A stretch of DNA of 64,000 bases from CAZOOK01 sp964581385 (GCA_964581385.1 CAZOOK010000001.1:124001-188000), one strand, 5' to 3'; shown: positions 15,672-25,446, counted from the stretch's first letter. Made by a program: numbers and translations. The notes: generated from the letters alone by a model not told the origin.

Positions 15672-18266
15672 ATGAACACCGCAAACCGTAAGCCGCTGCC
15701 CGGCACGAAATTGGATTACTTCGACACGCGCGCCGCGGTCGATGCAATCTCGCCCGGCGCCTATGCCAAGCTGCCGTACACCTCGCGCGTGCACGGCGAA
15801 AACCTTGTGCGCCGATGCGATCCGGCAACTCTGACGGCGTCGCTCAAGCAGCTCATCGAGCGCAAGCGCGATCTCGACTTTCCATGGTTCCCGGCGCGTG
15901 TGGTGTGTCATGACATTCTCGGCCAGACCGCGCTGGTCGATCTCGCTGGCCTGCGCGATGCGATCGCTGACATGGGCGGCGACCCGGCGAAGGTGAATCC
16001 CGTCGTACCGGTTCAGTTGATCGTCGATCACTCGCTGGCCGTGGAGCACGGCGGCTTCGACAAGGGCGCTTTCGCCAAAAACCGCGCCGTCGAAGATCGC
16101 CGCAACGAAGACCGCTTTCACTTTATCGACTGGACCAAGAAGGCGTTCAAGAACGTCGAGGTGATTCCGCCGGGCAACGGCATCATGCATCAGATCAATC
16201 TGGAGCGGATGTCGCCGGTCATTCATGCGAAAGAGGGCGTGGCCTATCCCGACACGCTGGTTGGCACCGACAGCCACACCCCGCACGTCGACGCGCTGGG
16301 CGTGATCGCAATCGGCGTCGGCGGCCTCGAGGCTGAAAACGTCATGCTCGGCCGCGCCTCGTGGATGCGCCTGCCGGACATTATCGGCGTGGACCTAAGC
16401 GGTAAGCCCAAGCCGGGCATCACCGCGACCGACGTCGTGCTCGCCCTGACCGAATTCCTGCGCAAGGAAAAAGTGGTCGGTGCCTACCTCGAGTTTTACG
16501 GCGAAGGCGCATCCGCCCTTACGCTGGGCGATCGCGCGACCATTTCCAACATGGCGCCGGAGTACGGTGCCACGGCGGCGATGTTCTTCATCGACAACAA
16601 CACGCTCGACTATCTGCGCCTCACCGGCCGCGAGGACGAGCAAGTCAAGCTCGTCGAGATCTATGCGAAGGAAGCCGGCCTGTGGGCGGATTCGCTGAAG
16701 ACGGCCGAATACGAGCGCGTTCTCAAGTTCGATCTGTCGACCGTGGTTCGCAATATGGCGGGCCCTTCCAACCCGCACAAGCGCCTGCCAACTTCTGACC
16801 TGGCTGCTCGCGGCATCGCGGGTAAATGGGAAGAGATCCCCGGCCAGATGCCGGACGGTGCAGTGATCATCGCCGCCATCACCAGCTGCACCAACACCAG
16901 CAATCCGCGCAACGTGATCGCCGCTGGCCTGCTGGCCCGCAATGCCAATGCCCGCGGCCTGACGCGCAAGCCCTGGGTGAAGTCCTCGCTGGCACCGGGC
17001 TCCAAGACGGTCCAGTTGTATCTGGAAGAAGCGAAGCTGCTGTCGGAACTGGAGAAGCTTGGCTTCGGCATCGTCGCCTTTGCCTGCACCACCTGTAACG
17101 GCATGAGCGGTGCGCTGGATCCGGCGATCCAGAAGGAAGTCATCGATCGCGATCTGTATACCACGGCTGTGCTGTCGGGCAATCGCAACTTCGATGGCCG
17201 CATCCATCCCTACGCGAAGCAGGCGTTCCTGGCTTCGCCGCCGCTGGTCGTGGCTTATGCCATCGCCGGCACCGTCCGTTTCGATATCGAGAAAGACGTG
17301 CTGGGCATCGACAAGAGCGGCAAGCCGGTCACGCTCAAGGACATCTGGCCGAGCGATGAGGAGATCGACGCGATCGTCGCCAGCAGCGTCAAGCCCGAGC
17401 AGTTCCGCAAGGTCTACGAGCCGATGTTCACCTTCAAGGCCGACACTGGCCCGAAGATCAGCCCGCTCTACAGCTGGCGCCCGCAGAGCACCTACATCCG
17501 CCGTCCGCCGTACTGGGAAGGCGCGCTGGCCGGCGAACGCACGCTCAAGGGTTTGCGGCCGCTGGCCGTCCTGCCCGACAACATCACTACCGACCATCTG
17601 TCGCCGTCGAATGCGATCCTGCCGGACAGCGCCGCAGGCGAGTACCTGGCGAAGATGGGCCTGCCGGAAGAAGACTTCAACTCCTACGCAACGCATCGCG
17701 GCGACCACCTGACGGCCCTGCGCGCCACCTTCGCCAACCCGACGCTGATGAACGAGATGGCGGTAGTTGATGGCAAGGTCAAGAAGGGTTCGCTCGCACG
17801 CATCGAGCCGGATGGCCAGGTCGTACGCATGTGGGAAGCGATCGAAACCTACATGAACCGCAAGCAGCCGCTGATCATCATCGCCGGCGCCGACTACGGC
17901 CAGGGCTCCTCGCGCGACTGGGCGGCGAAAGGCGTGCGTCTCGCGGGTGTCGAAGTGATTGTCGCCGAAGGCTTCGAGCGCATCCACCGCACCAACCTCA
18001 TCGGCATGGGCGTACTACCGCTGGAGTTCAAGCCGGGCGTTAACCGCCTGACGCTGAAAATCGACGGCACTGAGATCTACGACGTGATCGGCGAGCGCAA
18101 GCCACGCACTGACCTCACTCTCGTGATCAAGCGCAAGAATGGCGAAAGCGTGAAAGTGCCGGTGACTTGCCGACTCGACACCGCCGAAGAAGTGTCGATC
18201 TACGAAGCCGGCGGCGTGCTGCAGCGGTTTGCGCAAGATTTTCTCGAATCGTCGAAGGCGGCCTGA
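15672..18266 (+). CDS. acnD: 2-methylcitrate dehydratase, Fe/S-dependent (AcnD)
   Basis: An 864-residue aconitase-family enzyme that dehydrates 2-methylcitrate in the methylcitrate cycle. The 4Fe-4S cysteines are in ITSCTNTSNPRNV (about residue 405) and FACTTCNGMSGALDP (about 473). Substrate-site blocks VVPVQLIVDHSLAV and LVGTDSHTPHVDALGVIAIG are intact, and the swivel domain contains GADYGQGSSRDWAAKG. AcnD is told from AcnA/AcnB by its neighbours prpC and prpF; AcnD needs PrpF in vivo because its product is in the trans-methylaconitate form. PrpD, the alternative iron-free enzyme, is absent here. Confidence 0.92.
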   Translation: MNTANRKPLPGTKLDYFDTRAAVDAISPGAYAKLPYTSRVHGENLVRRCDPATLTASLKQLIERKRDLDFPWFPARVVCHDILGQTALVDLAGLRDAIADMGGDPAKVNPVVPVQLIVDHSLAVEHGGFDKGAFAKNRAVEDRRNEDRFHFIDWTKKAFKNVEVIPPGNGIMHQINLERMSPVIHAKEGVAYPDTLVGTDSHTPHVDALGVIAIGVGGLEAENVMLGRASWMRLPDIIGVDLSGKPKPGITATDVVLALTEFLRKEKVVGAYLEFYGEGASALTLGDRATISNMAPEYGATAAMFFIDNNTLDYLRLTGREDEQVKLVEIYAKEAGLWADSLKTAEYERVLKFDLSTVVRNMAGPSNPHKRLPTSDLAARGIAGKWEEIPGQMPDGAVIIAAITSCTNTSNPRNVIAAGLLARNANARGLTRKPWVKSSLAPGSKTVQLYLEEAKLLSELEKLGFGIVAFACTTCNGMSGALDPAIQKEVIDRDLYTTAVLSGNRNFDGRIHPYAKQAFLASPPLVVAYAIAGTVRFDIEKDVLGIDKSGKPVTLKDIWPSDEEIDAIVASSVKPEQFRKVYEPMFTFKADTGPKISPLYSWRPQSTYIRRPPYWEGALAGERTLKGLRPLAVLPDNITTDHLSPSNAILPDSAAGEYLAKMGLPEEDFNSYATHRGDHLTALRATFANPTLMNEMAVVDGKVKKGSLARIEPDGQVVRMWEAIETYMNRKQPLIIIAGADYGQGSSRDWAAKGVRLAGVEVIVAEGFERIHRTNLIGMGVLPLEFKPGVNRLTLKIDGTEIYDVIGERKPRTDLTLVIKRKNGESVKVPVTCRLDTAEEVSIYEAGGVLQRFAQDFLESSKAA

Positions 18267-18279
18267 GGAAATAACGGCC

Positions 18280-19470
18280 ATGACCCACGTCCCACAAATC
18301 AAAATCCCCGCCACCTATATGCGTGGCGGTACCAGCAAAGGCGTGTTTTTTCGATTGCAGGATTTGCCCAAAGCCGCGCAGGTGCCGGGCGCAGCACGAG
18401 ACGCGCTGTTGCTGCGCGTCATTGGCAGTCCTGATCCGTACGGCAAGCAGATCGATGGCATGGGTGGGGCGACCTCTAGCACCAGCAAGACGGTCATTCT
18501 CTCGAAGAGCAGCAAGTCTGATCACGACGTCGATTATCTGTTCGGCCAGGTGTCCATCGATAAGGCCTTCGTCGACTGGACCGGCAACTGCGGCAACCTT
18601 TCCGCCGCTGTGGGTCCCTTCGCCATCAGTAATGGATTAATCGAGGCCAGCCGCGTCCCGAAAGACGGAATCGTCACCGTGCGCATCTGGCAGGCCAACA
18701 TCGGCAAAACCATCATCGCGCATGTACCGATGACTGGCGGCGCGGTACAGGAAACCGGGGACTTCGAGCTCGACGGGGTGACTTTTCCGGCAGCGGAAGT
18801 GCAGATCGAGTTCATGGACCCGGCCGCCGACGAAGAAGGCGCGGGAGGTTCGATGTTTCCCACCGGCAATCTGGTCGACGATCTGGAGGTGCCCGGAATC
18901 GGCACGCTCAAAGCCACCATGATCAATGCTGGCATCCCGACCATCTTCGTCAACGCGGACGCCATCGGCTACACCGGCACCGAATTGCAGGACGCCATCA
19001 ACAGCGACGCCAAGGCGCTGGCCAAGTTCGAAACGATCCGCGCCTATGGCGCAGTACGCATGGGTCTTATCAAGCACATTGACGAAGCCGTCAAGCGTCA
19101 GCATACGCCAAAGGTTGCGTTTGTCGCCAAGCCGGCCGCTTACACCTCCTCCAGCGGCAAGAAGGTTGCCGCAAGCGATGCCGATCTCCTCGTGCGCGCC
19201 TTGTCCATGGGCAAGCTGCATCACGCCATGATGGGCACCGCTGCCGTCGCCATCGGCACTGCCGCCGCGATCCCGGGCACCTTAGTGAATTTTGCCGCTG
19301 GCGGTGGCGAGCGCAACGCGGTGCGCTTCGGACATCCCTCCGGCACCCTGAGGGTTGGGGCGGAAGCCAAGCGGATCGACGGCGAGTGGACCGTGAAAAA
19401 AGCCATCATGAGCCGCAGCGCCCGTGTGCTGATGGAAGGCTGGGTACGCGTGCCGGGCGATGCATTCTGA
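18280..19470 (+). CDS. prpF: 2-methylaconitate cis-trans isomerase
   Basis: A roughly 396-residue enzyme of the PrpF family, two diaminopimelate-epimerase-like halves. It isomerises the AcnD product so that the next hydration can proceed. Recognisable are the start IPATYMRGGTSKGVFF, the catalytic GNCGNLSAAVGPFAI region near residue 105, and VNFAAGGGERNAVRFGHPSG near the C terminus. The ATG at 18280 lies 11 nt after the acnD stop and follows GAGGAAAT. Its presence supports assignment of the upstream gene as AcnD. No prpB (2-methylisocitrate lyase) follows. Confidence 0.92.
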   Translation: MTHVPQIKIPATYMRGGTSKGVFFRLQDLPKAAQVPGAARDALLLRVIGSPDPYGKQIDGMGGATSSTSKTVILSKSSKSDHDVDYLFGQVSIDKAFVDWTGNCGNLSAAVGPFAISNGLIEASRVPKDGIVTVRIWQANIGKTIIAHVPMTGGAVQETGDFELDGVTFPAAEVQIEFMDPAADEEGAGGSMFPTGNLVDDLEVPGIGTLKATMINAGIPTIFVNADAIGYTGTELQDAINSDAKALAKFETIRAYGAVRMGLIKHIDEAVKRQHTPKVAFVAKPAAYTSSSGKKVAASDADLLVRALSMGKLHHAMMGTAAVAIGTAAAIPGTLVNFAAGGGERNAVRFGHPSGTLRVGAEAKRIDGEWTVKKAIMSRSARVLMEGWVRVPGDAF

Positions 19471-19533
19471 GGAACAACAGACGCTGATCGACGATTACGT
19501 GGATCTATACGTGATCTGAGTGGGGCCGCATTG

Positions 19534-19692
19534 TTTTGGTCCAAGCTGATCTTCACTAATGAAGCCAACGCAGCCGTCGAGACTGGCGGCGATGCCGATA
19601 TCAAAGCCAAGGTGAGCAACACACCAGGCGCCGTCGGCTAAATCAATGAAGGCGCTGTCGATGGATCAGTGAAGATGCTATACAAATATTGA
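19534..19692 (+). pseudogene. 3' remnant of a PstS-like substrate-binding protein gene
   Basis: These 53 codons correspond to the C-terminal part of the intact protein encoded at 22059-22478: FWSKLIFTNEANAAVE, then DADIKAKVSNTPGAVG, then INEGAVDGSVKMLYKY. A single in-frame TAA replaces a Tyr codon between the second and third blocks. The N-terminal two thirds are gone, with no homology before 19534. Similarity continues past the stop into the terminator. It is a decayed duplicate of the downstream module. Confidence 0.8.
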
Positions 19693-19716
19693 GCTGCGAT
19701 TGTAGTGCCCGTTGTG

Positions 19717-19749
19717 GGCCGGCTGCCCTCCAGGTAGCCGGCCTTTTTT
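19717..19749 (+). terminator. Intrinsic terminator after the PstS-like remnant
   Basis: GGCCGGCTGCC and GGTAGCCGGCC form an 11-bp stem with one G-U pair and a 5-nt loop, followed by six T. It parallels the terminator after the intact copy at 22505, so it was duplicated with the gene. It may now also end the prpC-acnD-prpF transcript. Confidence 0.8.
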
Positions 19750-20726
19750 ATTGCCTTTGCTGGTCATCCAGCAGCGGGAAAAGCGCGTTCCACTCGCGCA
19801 AACGCAAGTTAAGGACGCTTCTATACGATGGAACATTAGATGTCAGATCGTCACTTCTTTAGAGTGGGTTATGCACGGTGTCGTACTGAACGAAGGTGAG
19901 GAGTCAGTGACGTTGCGCAGTTGCCGTTCCTTAGTGGGTACATTCCAAAGTGGCGTTCGCCGGCGTTGTAGTCCTTAGGCTGTCACATTGACCCTGCGCT
20001 TACATTCCCAAGTCCGAATAGAGGCGCGTGCTGGCCGGCCCTTGCCGATGACGTCGTGAAAAGCCGTAGTGTTCAAACCCAGTGCCGCCACCGAAGCAGA
20101 TTTGACGGTGCTCGGGCAGCAGTATGCGGCGGAGATCGACGAAGCTTGCGCAGAAAACACGACGCAATTGATCCGTGACCGTGTTCATAGACTACGTTGC
20201 GTTTTTTGATCGCATAGGAAATACTCCGCGCGGGCTTCATATTGGTGCATTTTATCTATTGAATGCACCGGTTCCGGTCGCTTGCGGCTCAAGCTTCGCA
20301 GGAGAATGCGCGGCGCATTGACGTTCAGCCTGTCGAATTTCAAGGAGAAGTTCACATGAGCGTAATTGGAATCAAGAACGCTGACCAACAGTTCGCACCG
20401 CCGAACCGGCCGTAGCACGTCATGCCGCTTCCGGCCCAACGCCCAACACAACGCCTTAATTCAACAGGAGCACTGCTGCGTAACCGGATGTCCGGTGAAT
20501 TCGGAGCGGCGGGATTGCTGCCATCACGAGAATTTGGCGCCCGCAGCCGCTTAACTGTCCCTTGGAAGTTTTGGCGTTGCGTGAACGCAGCAGCGTACGG
20601 TTCGAGTGATCGCTTAAATGTTAGAGCATGTTGGATGTCGATAAAGCATTAAGTCGGATAGCCGCGTCGGCGATTTACGAAATGGTCCCGTCATACATGT
20701 AAGTTCATTATTTGGGAGCATGAGAG
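19750..20726. other. Long region without a recognisable gene
   Basis: About 980 bp between the decayed and intact porin/PstS-like modules. Short frames exist in all directions but none has coding character or a nameable motif. Base composition is more AT-rich and irregular than in flanking genes, as expected for decayed DNA. The only ordered signal is a strong ribosome site with a 19-codon frame at 20356. The last 100 bp should contain the porin promoter; no clear consensus is visible. Confidence 0.5.
20356..20415 (+). CDS. 19-codon ORF with strong ribosome site
   Basis: ATG at 20356 is preceded by CAAGGAGAAG at good spacing and encodes MSVIGIKNADQQFAPPNRP. It may be the surviving start of a truncated gene or a leader peptide. 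The sequence is not recognised. Coding status is uncertain. Confidence 0.25.
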   Translation: MSVIGIKNADQQFAPPNRP

Positions 20727-22040
20727 ATGAGGAAACTTTCCAAAGTTCCACTGCTGGGTCTCGCCTCTCTGGCGATCGCATCGCAGGCGCATGCCGACGT
20801 CGCATTTCACGGCTACGGCCAGATCGTCGCCGGAACGGTGTTCAGCAATAACCGCACGTTTCCGGCAGAAAGTCAGGGCTACAGTTATCACGCCGATCCG
20901 ACGTTCACGCCCAACTCCAATTTCGCTCTGCAGGCGACGGCGCCGCTGGACAGCTCCATCAGCGCGACCGCGCAGATTCTGGCGCGCGGCGACGATGACT
21001 TCCAGCCGAAATTCCAATGGGCCTATTTGAAGTATCAGCTCAATGACACTTACGCACTGAAGGCAGGCCGCCTGCAGCTGCCTTTCTACCAGTATTCCGA
21101 CTATCAGTTCGTCGGCGAAGCCTATCCCTGGGTGCTGCCGCCTGAAGCCGTCTACTTCGCGCAAGAGTCGCAATATGACGGTCTGGATTTGAGCGCGGAG
21201 AAGAGCTGGGGCAACTGGTACTTCTACATGCAGGCTATGTACGGCTCTTTTGACAACACTGCTCTCAATCCTGTTGCAACGCCGAATGGTACTGTCACCA
21301 CGAGCGTAACTGTACATGACCACAACATAACGGGCCTGACACTCGATAGTTCCTACAATGACTGGTTGACGCTCCGCGCGGCCGCATTCGTTGAGAAGCT
21401 GTCACTGGTCGGTGACGGCAACAAGTACAACCCGCTCACTACATTGGATAGCGTTGTCAGTTCTCTTATTTCCCAAAATCAGCCCGACGCGGCAAAGGCA
21501 ATCAGCACCAGTGACGATCCGTATATGTATGTCGTCGCTTCCGCTCAGATCGCTCGCAACAACTTCTTGTTCCTCGCTGAATTCCAGGGCTTGCAACCCA
21601 TCGCGGGCGCCAGCGGCTTCGGGCCCAGTATCGCCTCTGAATATGTGAGCCTGGGCTATCACTTCGGAAAGCTATTACCACTCGCGACTTTGGGCCACCG
21701 CAACCAATATATTCGCGCCAATAAAATTAAGAGTGCGATTAACGGCAACCCGAACGTAACCATTCCGTTTGTGTTACCCAACGGCAACGTTCTAAATGTC
21801 CCTGCTCCGGCGGATTCCGTTGTCGACGGCCTTGCCGAGAATCCGGGTGTACGGCTGAAGGACTATTTCTATGAGTTCGGCCTGCGCTATGACCTGACAC
21901 CCACCGTGGCGCTCAAGCTGGATTACACGTTTTATGAGTCGCACTGGAAAACAACCGACTACCCGACAGCCGCGGCGGGTGGGGCGGTTAACCCACCCAA
22001 TGCCAGCCGCCTTCTGGGCGCCGTTACTTTCTCATTCTGA
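20727..22040 (+). CDS. Outer-membrane porin-like beta-barrel
   Basis: A 437-residue exported protein. Signal peptide: MRKLSKVPLLGLASLAIASQ with likely cleavage after AHA (residue 23). The mature protein begins DVAFHGYGQIVAG and contains alternating hydrophobic/polar strands with aromatic girdles, such as FQWAYLKYQLNDTYALKAGR, and ends in a Phe (GAVTFSF), a C-terminal outer-membrane sorting signal. The general layout fits OprP/porin-like proteins found beside small PstS-like proteins. The next gene starts 18 bp downstream. The pairing suggests uptake of an anion or small solute; phosphate is a guess from the partner only. Confidence 0.75.
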   Translation: MRKLSKVPLLGLASLAIASQAHADVAFHGYGQIVAGTVFSNNRTFPAESQGYSYHADPTFTPNSNFALQATAPLDSSISATAQILARGDDDFQPKFQWAYLKYQLNDTYALKAGRLQLPFYQYSDYQFVGEAYPWVLPPEAVYFAQESQYDGLDLSAEKSWGNWYFYMQAMYGSFDNTALNPVATPNGTVTTSVTVHDHNITGLTLDSSYNDWLTLRAAAFVEKLSLVGDGNKYNPLTTLDSVVSSLISQNQPDAAKAISTSDDPYMYVVASAQIARNNFLFLAEFQGLQPIAGASGFGPSIASEYVSLGYHFGKLLPLATLGHRNQYIRANKIKSAINGNPNVTIPFVLPNGNVLNVPAPADSVVDGLAENPGVRLKDYFYEFGLRYDLTPTVALKLDYTFYESHWKTTDYPTAAAGGAVNPPNASRLLGAVTFSF

Positions 22041-22058
22041 TCAGGGGAGGAGCTAATC

Positions 22059-22478
22059 ATGAAAACCTACAGCAAGTTCCTGCTCGCTTTCCTGGCGCCA
22101 GTGGTGGTCAACGCAACAGCCAACGCGGCCGGAACTGTGATCGTGGCGAAAGGATCGGACATCGCCTCTCTCGACGCCGAGACGGCAAAAAAGCTCTTTC
22201 TCGGCCGCACGCCGCAACTGAGTGGTCAAAACGTCGTTTTGTTGTTCCAAAAAGAAGGTCCGGCTCGCGAGGAGTTTGAAACAAAAGTTCTGCAGAGATC
22301 GGGCGCGGACCTGACTGCGTATTGGTCCAAACTGATCTTCACCGGTAAAGCCAACGCACCGGTCGAGGCCGGCGGCGACGCCGATGTCAAAACCAAGGTG
22401 AACAGCACACCGGGCGCCATAGGCTATATCAGCGAGGGTGCTGTCGATGGATCGGTGAAGGTGCTGTACAAGTATTAA
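22059..22478 (+). CDS. Small PstS-like periplasmic substrate-binding protein
   Basis: A 139-residue exported protein with a signal peptide (MKTYSKFLLAFLAPVVVNAT, cleavage near ANA). It resembles one lobe of PstS-type phosphate-binding proteins: LDAETAKKLFLGRTPQLSG, then a partner-lobe segment and the end TPGAIGYISEGAVDGSVKVL, which matches the anion-binding PGAIGY turn. At about half the size of true PstS it belongs to the short single-domain group. It follows the porin by 18 bp and is closed by a strong terminator. No ABC transporter genes adjoin, so a transport role is not shown. A decayed copy lies at 19534. Confidence 0.75.
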   Translation: MKTYSKFLLAFLAPVVVNATANAAGTVIVAKGSDIASLDAETAKKLFLGRTPQLSGQNVVLLFQKEGPAREEFETKVLQRSGADLTAYWSKLIFTGKANAPVEAGGDADVKTKVNSTPGAIGYISEGAVDGSVKVLYKY

Positions 22479-22504
22479 GCTGCGATTACAGAGTTTGCTC
22501 TGGG

Positions 22505-22537
22505 CTGGCTGCCTTCGGGGCAGCCGGCCTTTTTTTT
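22505..22537 (+). terminator. Intrinsic terminator of the porin/PstS-like operon
   Basis: CTGGCTGCC-TTCG-GGGCAGCCGG folds into a stable stem with a UUCG-type loop, followed by eight T. It lies 27 nt after the stop codon. Confidence 0.88.
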
Positions 22538-22739
22538 GCCCTTTGCTGTTTTGCATAGCAGTCGGATAATCGTGTCCGTCCCGGACAAGTGACCATTAAC
22601 TGTACGGGGAAATCCGGCCCACGCGATCGGGCGGCGGCAATATACTGGCACGCCACATGGGCGGCTGCGGTGGTACTTGCGAAAGCACGGCCGGACAGCC
22701 GCTGATCGGATCCCCACATATTTTTGCCAGTCGACTCAC

Positions 22740-25349
22740 TTGAAACCCGAACCAGAACCACCGATTGCTTCCGCTCAGAAGGGCGACCACACGCCGCTGA
22801 TGCAGCAGTACCTGGCGATCAAGGCGCAATTCCCCGACACGCTCGTGCTGTTTCGCATGGGTGATTTCTATGAGCTGTTCTACGATGACGCGCGCAAGGC
22901 CGCGCGGCTGTTGAATATCACGCTGACGCGGCGCGGCGAATCGGCCGGTGCGCCGGTGGTGATGGCGGGCGTGCCACATCATCAGCTGGACAACTACCTG
23001 GCGCGCCTGATCCGTGCCGGTGAATCGGTGGCGATCGCCGAGCAGGTCGGCGAAGTCGGCGTCGAAAAGGGTCCGGTGCGGCGCGAAGTGGTGCGCATCG
23101 TCACGCCAGGCACCGCGACCGAAGATGCGCTGCTTGATCCGCACACACAGACACTGCTGGCCGCCGCCTGTTTCACGAACAGCCGCTATGGATTGGCGTG
23201 GATGGAACTGTCATCCGGCCGGTTCAGTGTGCTCGAAACCGCGAGCGCGGGCGATTGGCAGGCCGAGCTGCATCGCTTGCGGCCGAGTGAGCTGCTGCTG
23301 CCCGAGGACTCCGGTCTGGGCAATGGCGGTTTCAGCCATCGGCGGCGCCCGCCATGGCATTTCGATATTGCCTCTGCGCGGCGCCTGCTGATCGAACAAT
23401 TCGGCACGCGCGATCTGCGCGGCTTCGGCGCCGACGAGCTGTCCGCGGCGCTCGGCGCTGCCGGTGCACTGCTGCAATACGTACAGGAAACGCAGAAAGC
23501 GCGCATGGCGCATGTCGGCGGTCTGCGTGTCGAAACGATCGACGATGCCTTGATTCTCGATCCGGCGACGCGGCGCAATCTGGAAATCGAGCGCTCACTG
23601 TCCGACGCTCACGAACACACGCTGGTGGGGGTGCTCGATCATTGTGTGACGCCGATGGGCAGTCGGCAGCTGCGGCGCTGGCTGGCACAGCCGCTGCGCG
23701 ATGCTGCCCGCGTGCGTGGCCGTCACGACGCCATCTCACTGCTGCTGGACAGCGGCACGCATCGACCGCTGCGCGATACGTTGCGCGCGGTTGCCGATGT
23801 CGAGCGCATCCTCGCGCGCGTCGCACTGCGTTCGGCGCGTCCGCGCGATCTGGTAGGGCTCACTGCGAGTCTCGTATCGCTGCCGGCCGTCACCTTCGCG
23901 ATCGCGCCGGTCGAAGCACCGCTGATCCGTGAACTAGCCATTCGTCTCGGCGAGCACGCCGATCTGGCCACTCAGCTCGGCGGCGCGCTTGTCGATGAGC
24001 CGCCACTGACGACGCGCGACGGTGGCGTCTTCCGCAGCGGTTTCGATGCGACGCTCGACGAGTTGCGCGGACTATCAGGAAACGCGGATGGCTTTCTCGT
24101 TGAACTCGAAGTCCGCGAGCGCCAGCGCAGCGGCATCGAGACACTCAAGGTTGGCTACAACCGCGTACACGGTTATTTCATCGAGGTCGGCAAAGCACAC
24201 AGCGCGCGCGTGCCGGTGGACTACACGCGGCGGCAGACGCTGACCAACGCGGAACGCTACATCACCGAAGAACTGAAACGCTTCGAGGAAAAAGTGCTCA
24301 CTGCGCGCGAACGTGCGCTGGCCCGCGAGAAGCAGCTTTATGACGAACTCCTCGACCGGCTCATGGAGCGGCTCAAGCCGCTGCAGGCCACGGCTGCTGC
24401 ACTTGCCGAGCTGGATACGCTGGCCTGTCTCGCCGAACGTGCCGAAGCCTTGCGCTGGAACCGGCCGGAATTGGTCGAAGCGGCGGGCCTCGACATCCGC
24501 GGCGGTCGCCATCCGGTTGTCGAACAGACGCTCGATACGCCGTTCGTTCCCAACGACCTGCTGCTCGACAGTGATCGACGCCTGCTCGTCATCACCGGCC
24601 CGAACATGGGCGGTAAATCCACCTATATGCGGCAGGCGGCTCTGATCGCACTGCTCGCGTATGCCGGCAGCTACGTGCCGGCGGACAGCGCACGGCTTGG
24701 ACCGATTGACCGCATCTTCACACGCATCGGCGCCGCCGACGACTTGGCGCGCGCGCAATCGACCTTCATGGTCGAGATGAGCGAAACCGCCAACATTCTT
24801 CACAACGCCACCGATCGCAGCCTGGTATTGATGGACGAAGTCGGACGCGGCACTTCGACTTACGACGGTCTCGCACTGGCGCGCGCCAGCGCCGAGCATC
24901 TCGCAGCGAAAACGCGTTCGTTCACGTTGTTTGCGACCCACTACTTCGAGTTGACCGCGCTGGCCGACGAAATCACGGGCATCGCCAACGTCCATCTCGA
25001 CGCGGCCGAATACCCATCGGCGGACGGAGATCAACTGGTCTTTCTGCATCGTGTGCAGGCGGGACCGGCAAATCGCAGCTACGGCCTGCAGGTCGCAGCA
25101 CTTGCCGGTGTTCCCCCGGTCGTTATCACGCGCGCCCGCATGCTGCTCGCGGCGCTTGAAAGCGCGCCGGTGCGCACACCACCCCCAACCACCTCCGTAA
25201 CGAATGCGCCGCCGCAGCTTTCGCTGTTCGCGCCGCCACCATCGAAGGCGTTGGCGATGCTCGACGGTCTGGAGCCAGACCAGTTGACACCCCGCGAAGC
25301 ACTGGACTGGATTTATCGTCTCAAGGACACACGTCGCAACGAACATTGA
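22740..25349 (+). CDS. mutS: DNA mismatch repair ATPase MutS
   Basis: About 869 residues. The mismatch-recognition domain has LFRMGDFYELFYDDA with the Phe-x-Glu wedge. The C-terminal ATPase has Walker A TGPNMGGKST, the MSH signature VEMSETANIL and Walker B with LVLMDEVGRGTSTYDG, plus FATHYFELTAL. It detects mispairs and recruits MutL. The start is chosen as TTG at 22740, which keeps the conserved HTPLMQQYL about 18 residues in, as in E. coli; a TTG at 22677 adds 21 unsupported residues and ATG 22800 would cut into the conserved block. No good ribosome site is seen for any. It stands alone after a terminator. Confidence 0.95.
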   Translation: MKPEPEPPIASAQKGDHTPLMQQYLAIKAQFPDTLVLFRMGDFYELFYDDARKAARLLNITLTRRGESAGAPVVMAGVPHHQLDNYLARLIRAGESVAIAEQVGEVGVEKGPVRREVVRIVTPGTATEDALLDPHTQTLLAAACFTNSRYGLAWMELSSGRFSVLETASAGDWQAELHRLRPSELLLPEDSGLGNGGFSHRRRPPWHFDIASARRLLIEQFGTRDLRGFGADELSAALGAAGALLQYVQETQKARMAHVGGLRVETIDDALILDPATRRNLEIERSLSDAHEHTLVGVLDHCVTPMGSRQLRRWLAQPLRDAARVRGRHDAISLLLDSGTHRPLRDTLRAVADVERILARVALRSARPRDLVGLTASLVSLPAVTFAIAPVEAPLIRELAIRLGEHADLATQLGGALVDEPPLTTRDGGVFRSGFDATLDELRGLSGNADGFLVELEVRERQRSGIETLKVGYNRVHGYFIEVGKAHSARVPVDYTRRQTLTNAERYITEELKRFEEKVLTARERALAREKQLYDELLDRLMERLKPLQATAAALAELDTLACLAERAEALRWNRPELVEAAGLDIRGGRHPVVEQTLDTPFVPNDLLLDSDRRLLVITGPNMGGKSTYMRQAALIALLAYAGSYVPADSARLGPIDRIFTRIGAADDLARAQSTFMVEMSETANILHNATDRSLVLMDEVGRGTSTYDGLALARASAEHLAAKTRSFTLFATHYFELTALADEITGIANVHLDAAEYPSADGDQLVFLHRVQAGPANRSYGLQVAALAGVPPVVITRARMLLAALESAPVRTPPPTTSVTNAPPQLSLFAPPPSKALAMLDGLEPDQLTPREALDWIYRLKDTRRNEH

Positions 25350-25446
25350 CGGCGCATCTCGGGTCACGGCGGGTCCTTCGAAAAATAACCGTATGCTAAG
25401 AGGACGCTATTCCTTCCCCCACCCAATTCCATCGTCGGAGAATCTT

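Noticed and set aside
16395..17987. A 530-codon minus-strand frame opposite acnD
   Set aside because: It is a reverse shadow of acnD with no recognisable domain.
24075..25367. A 430-codon minus-strand frame opposite mutS
   Set aside because: It is a reverse shadow; the MutS ATPase motifs lie on the plus strand.
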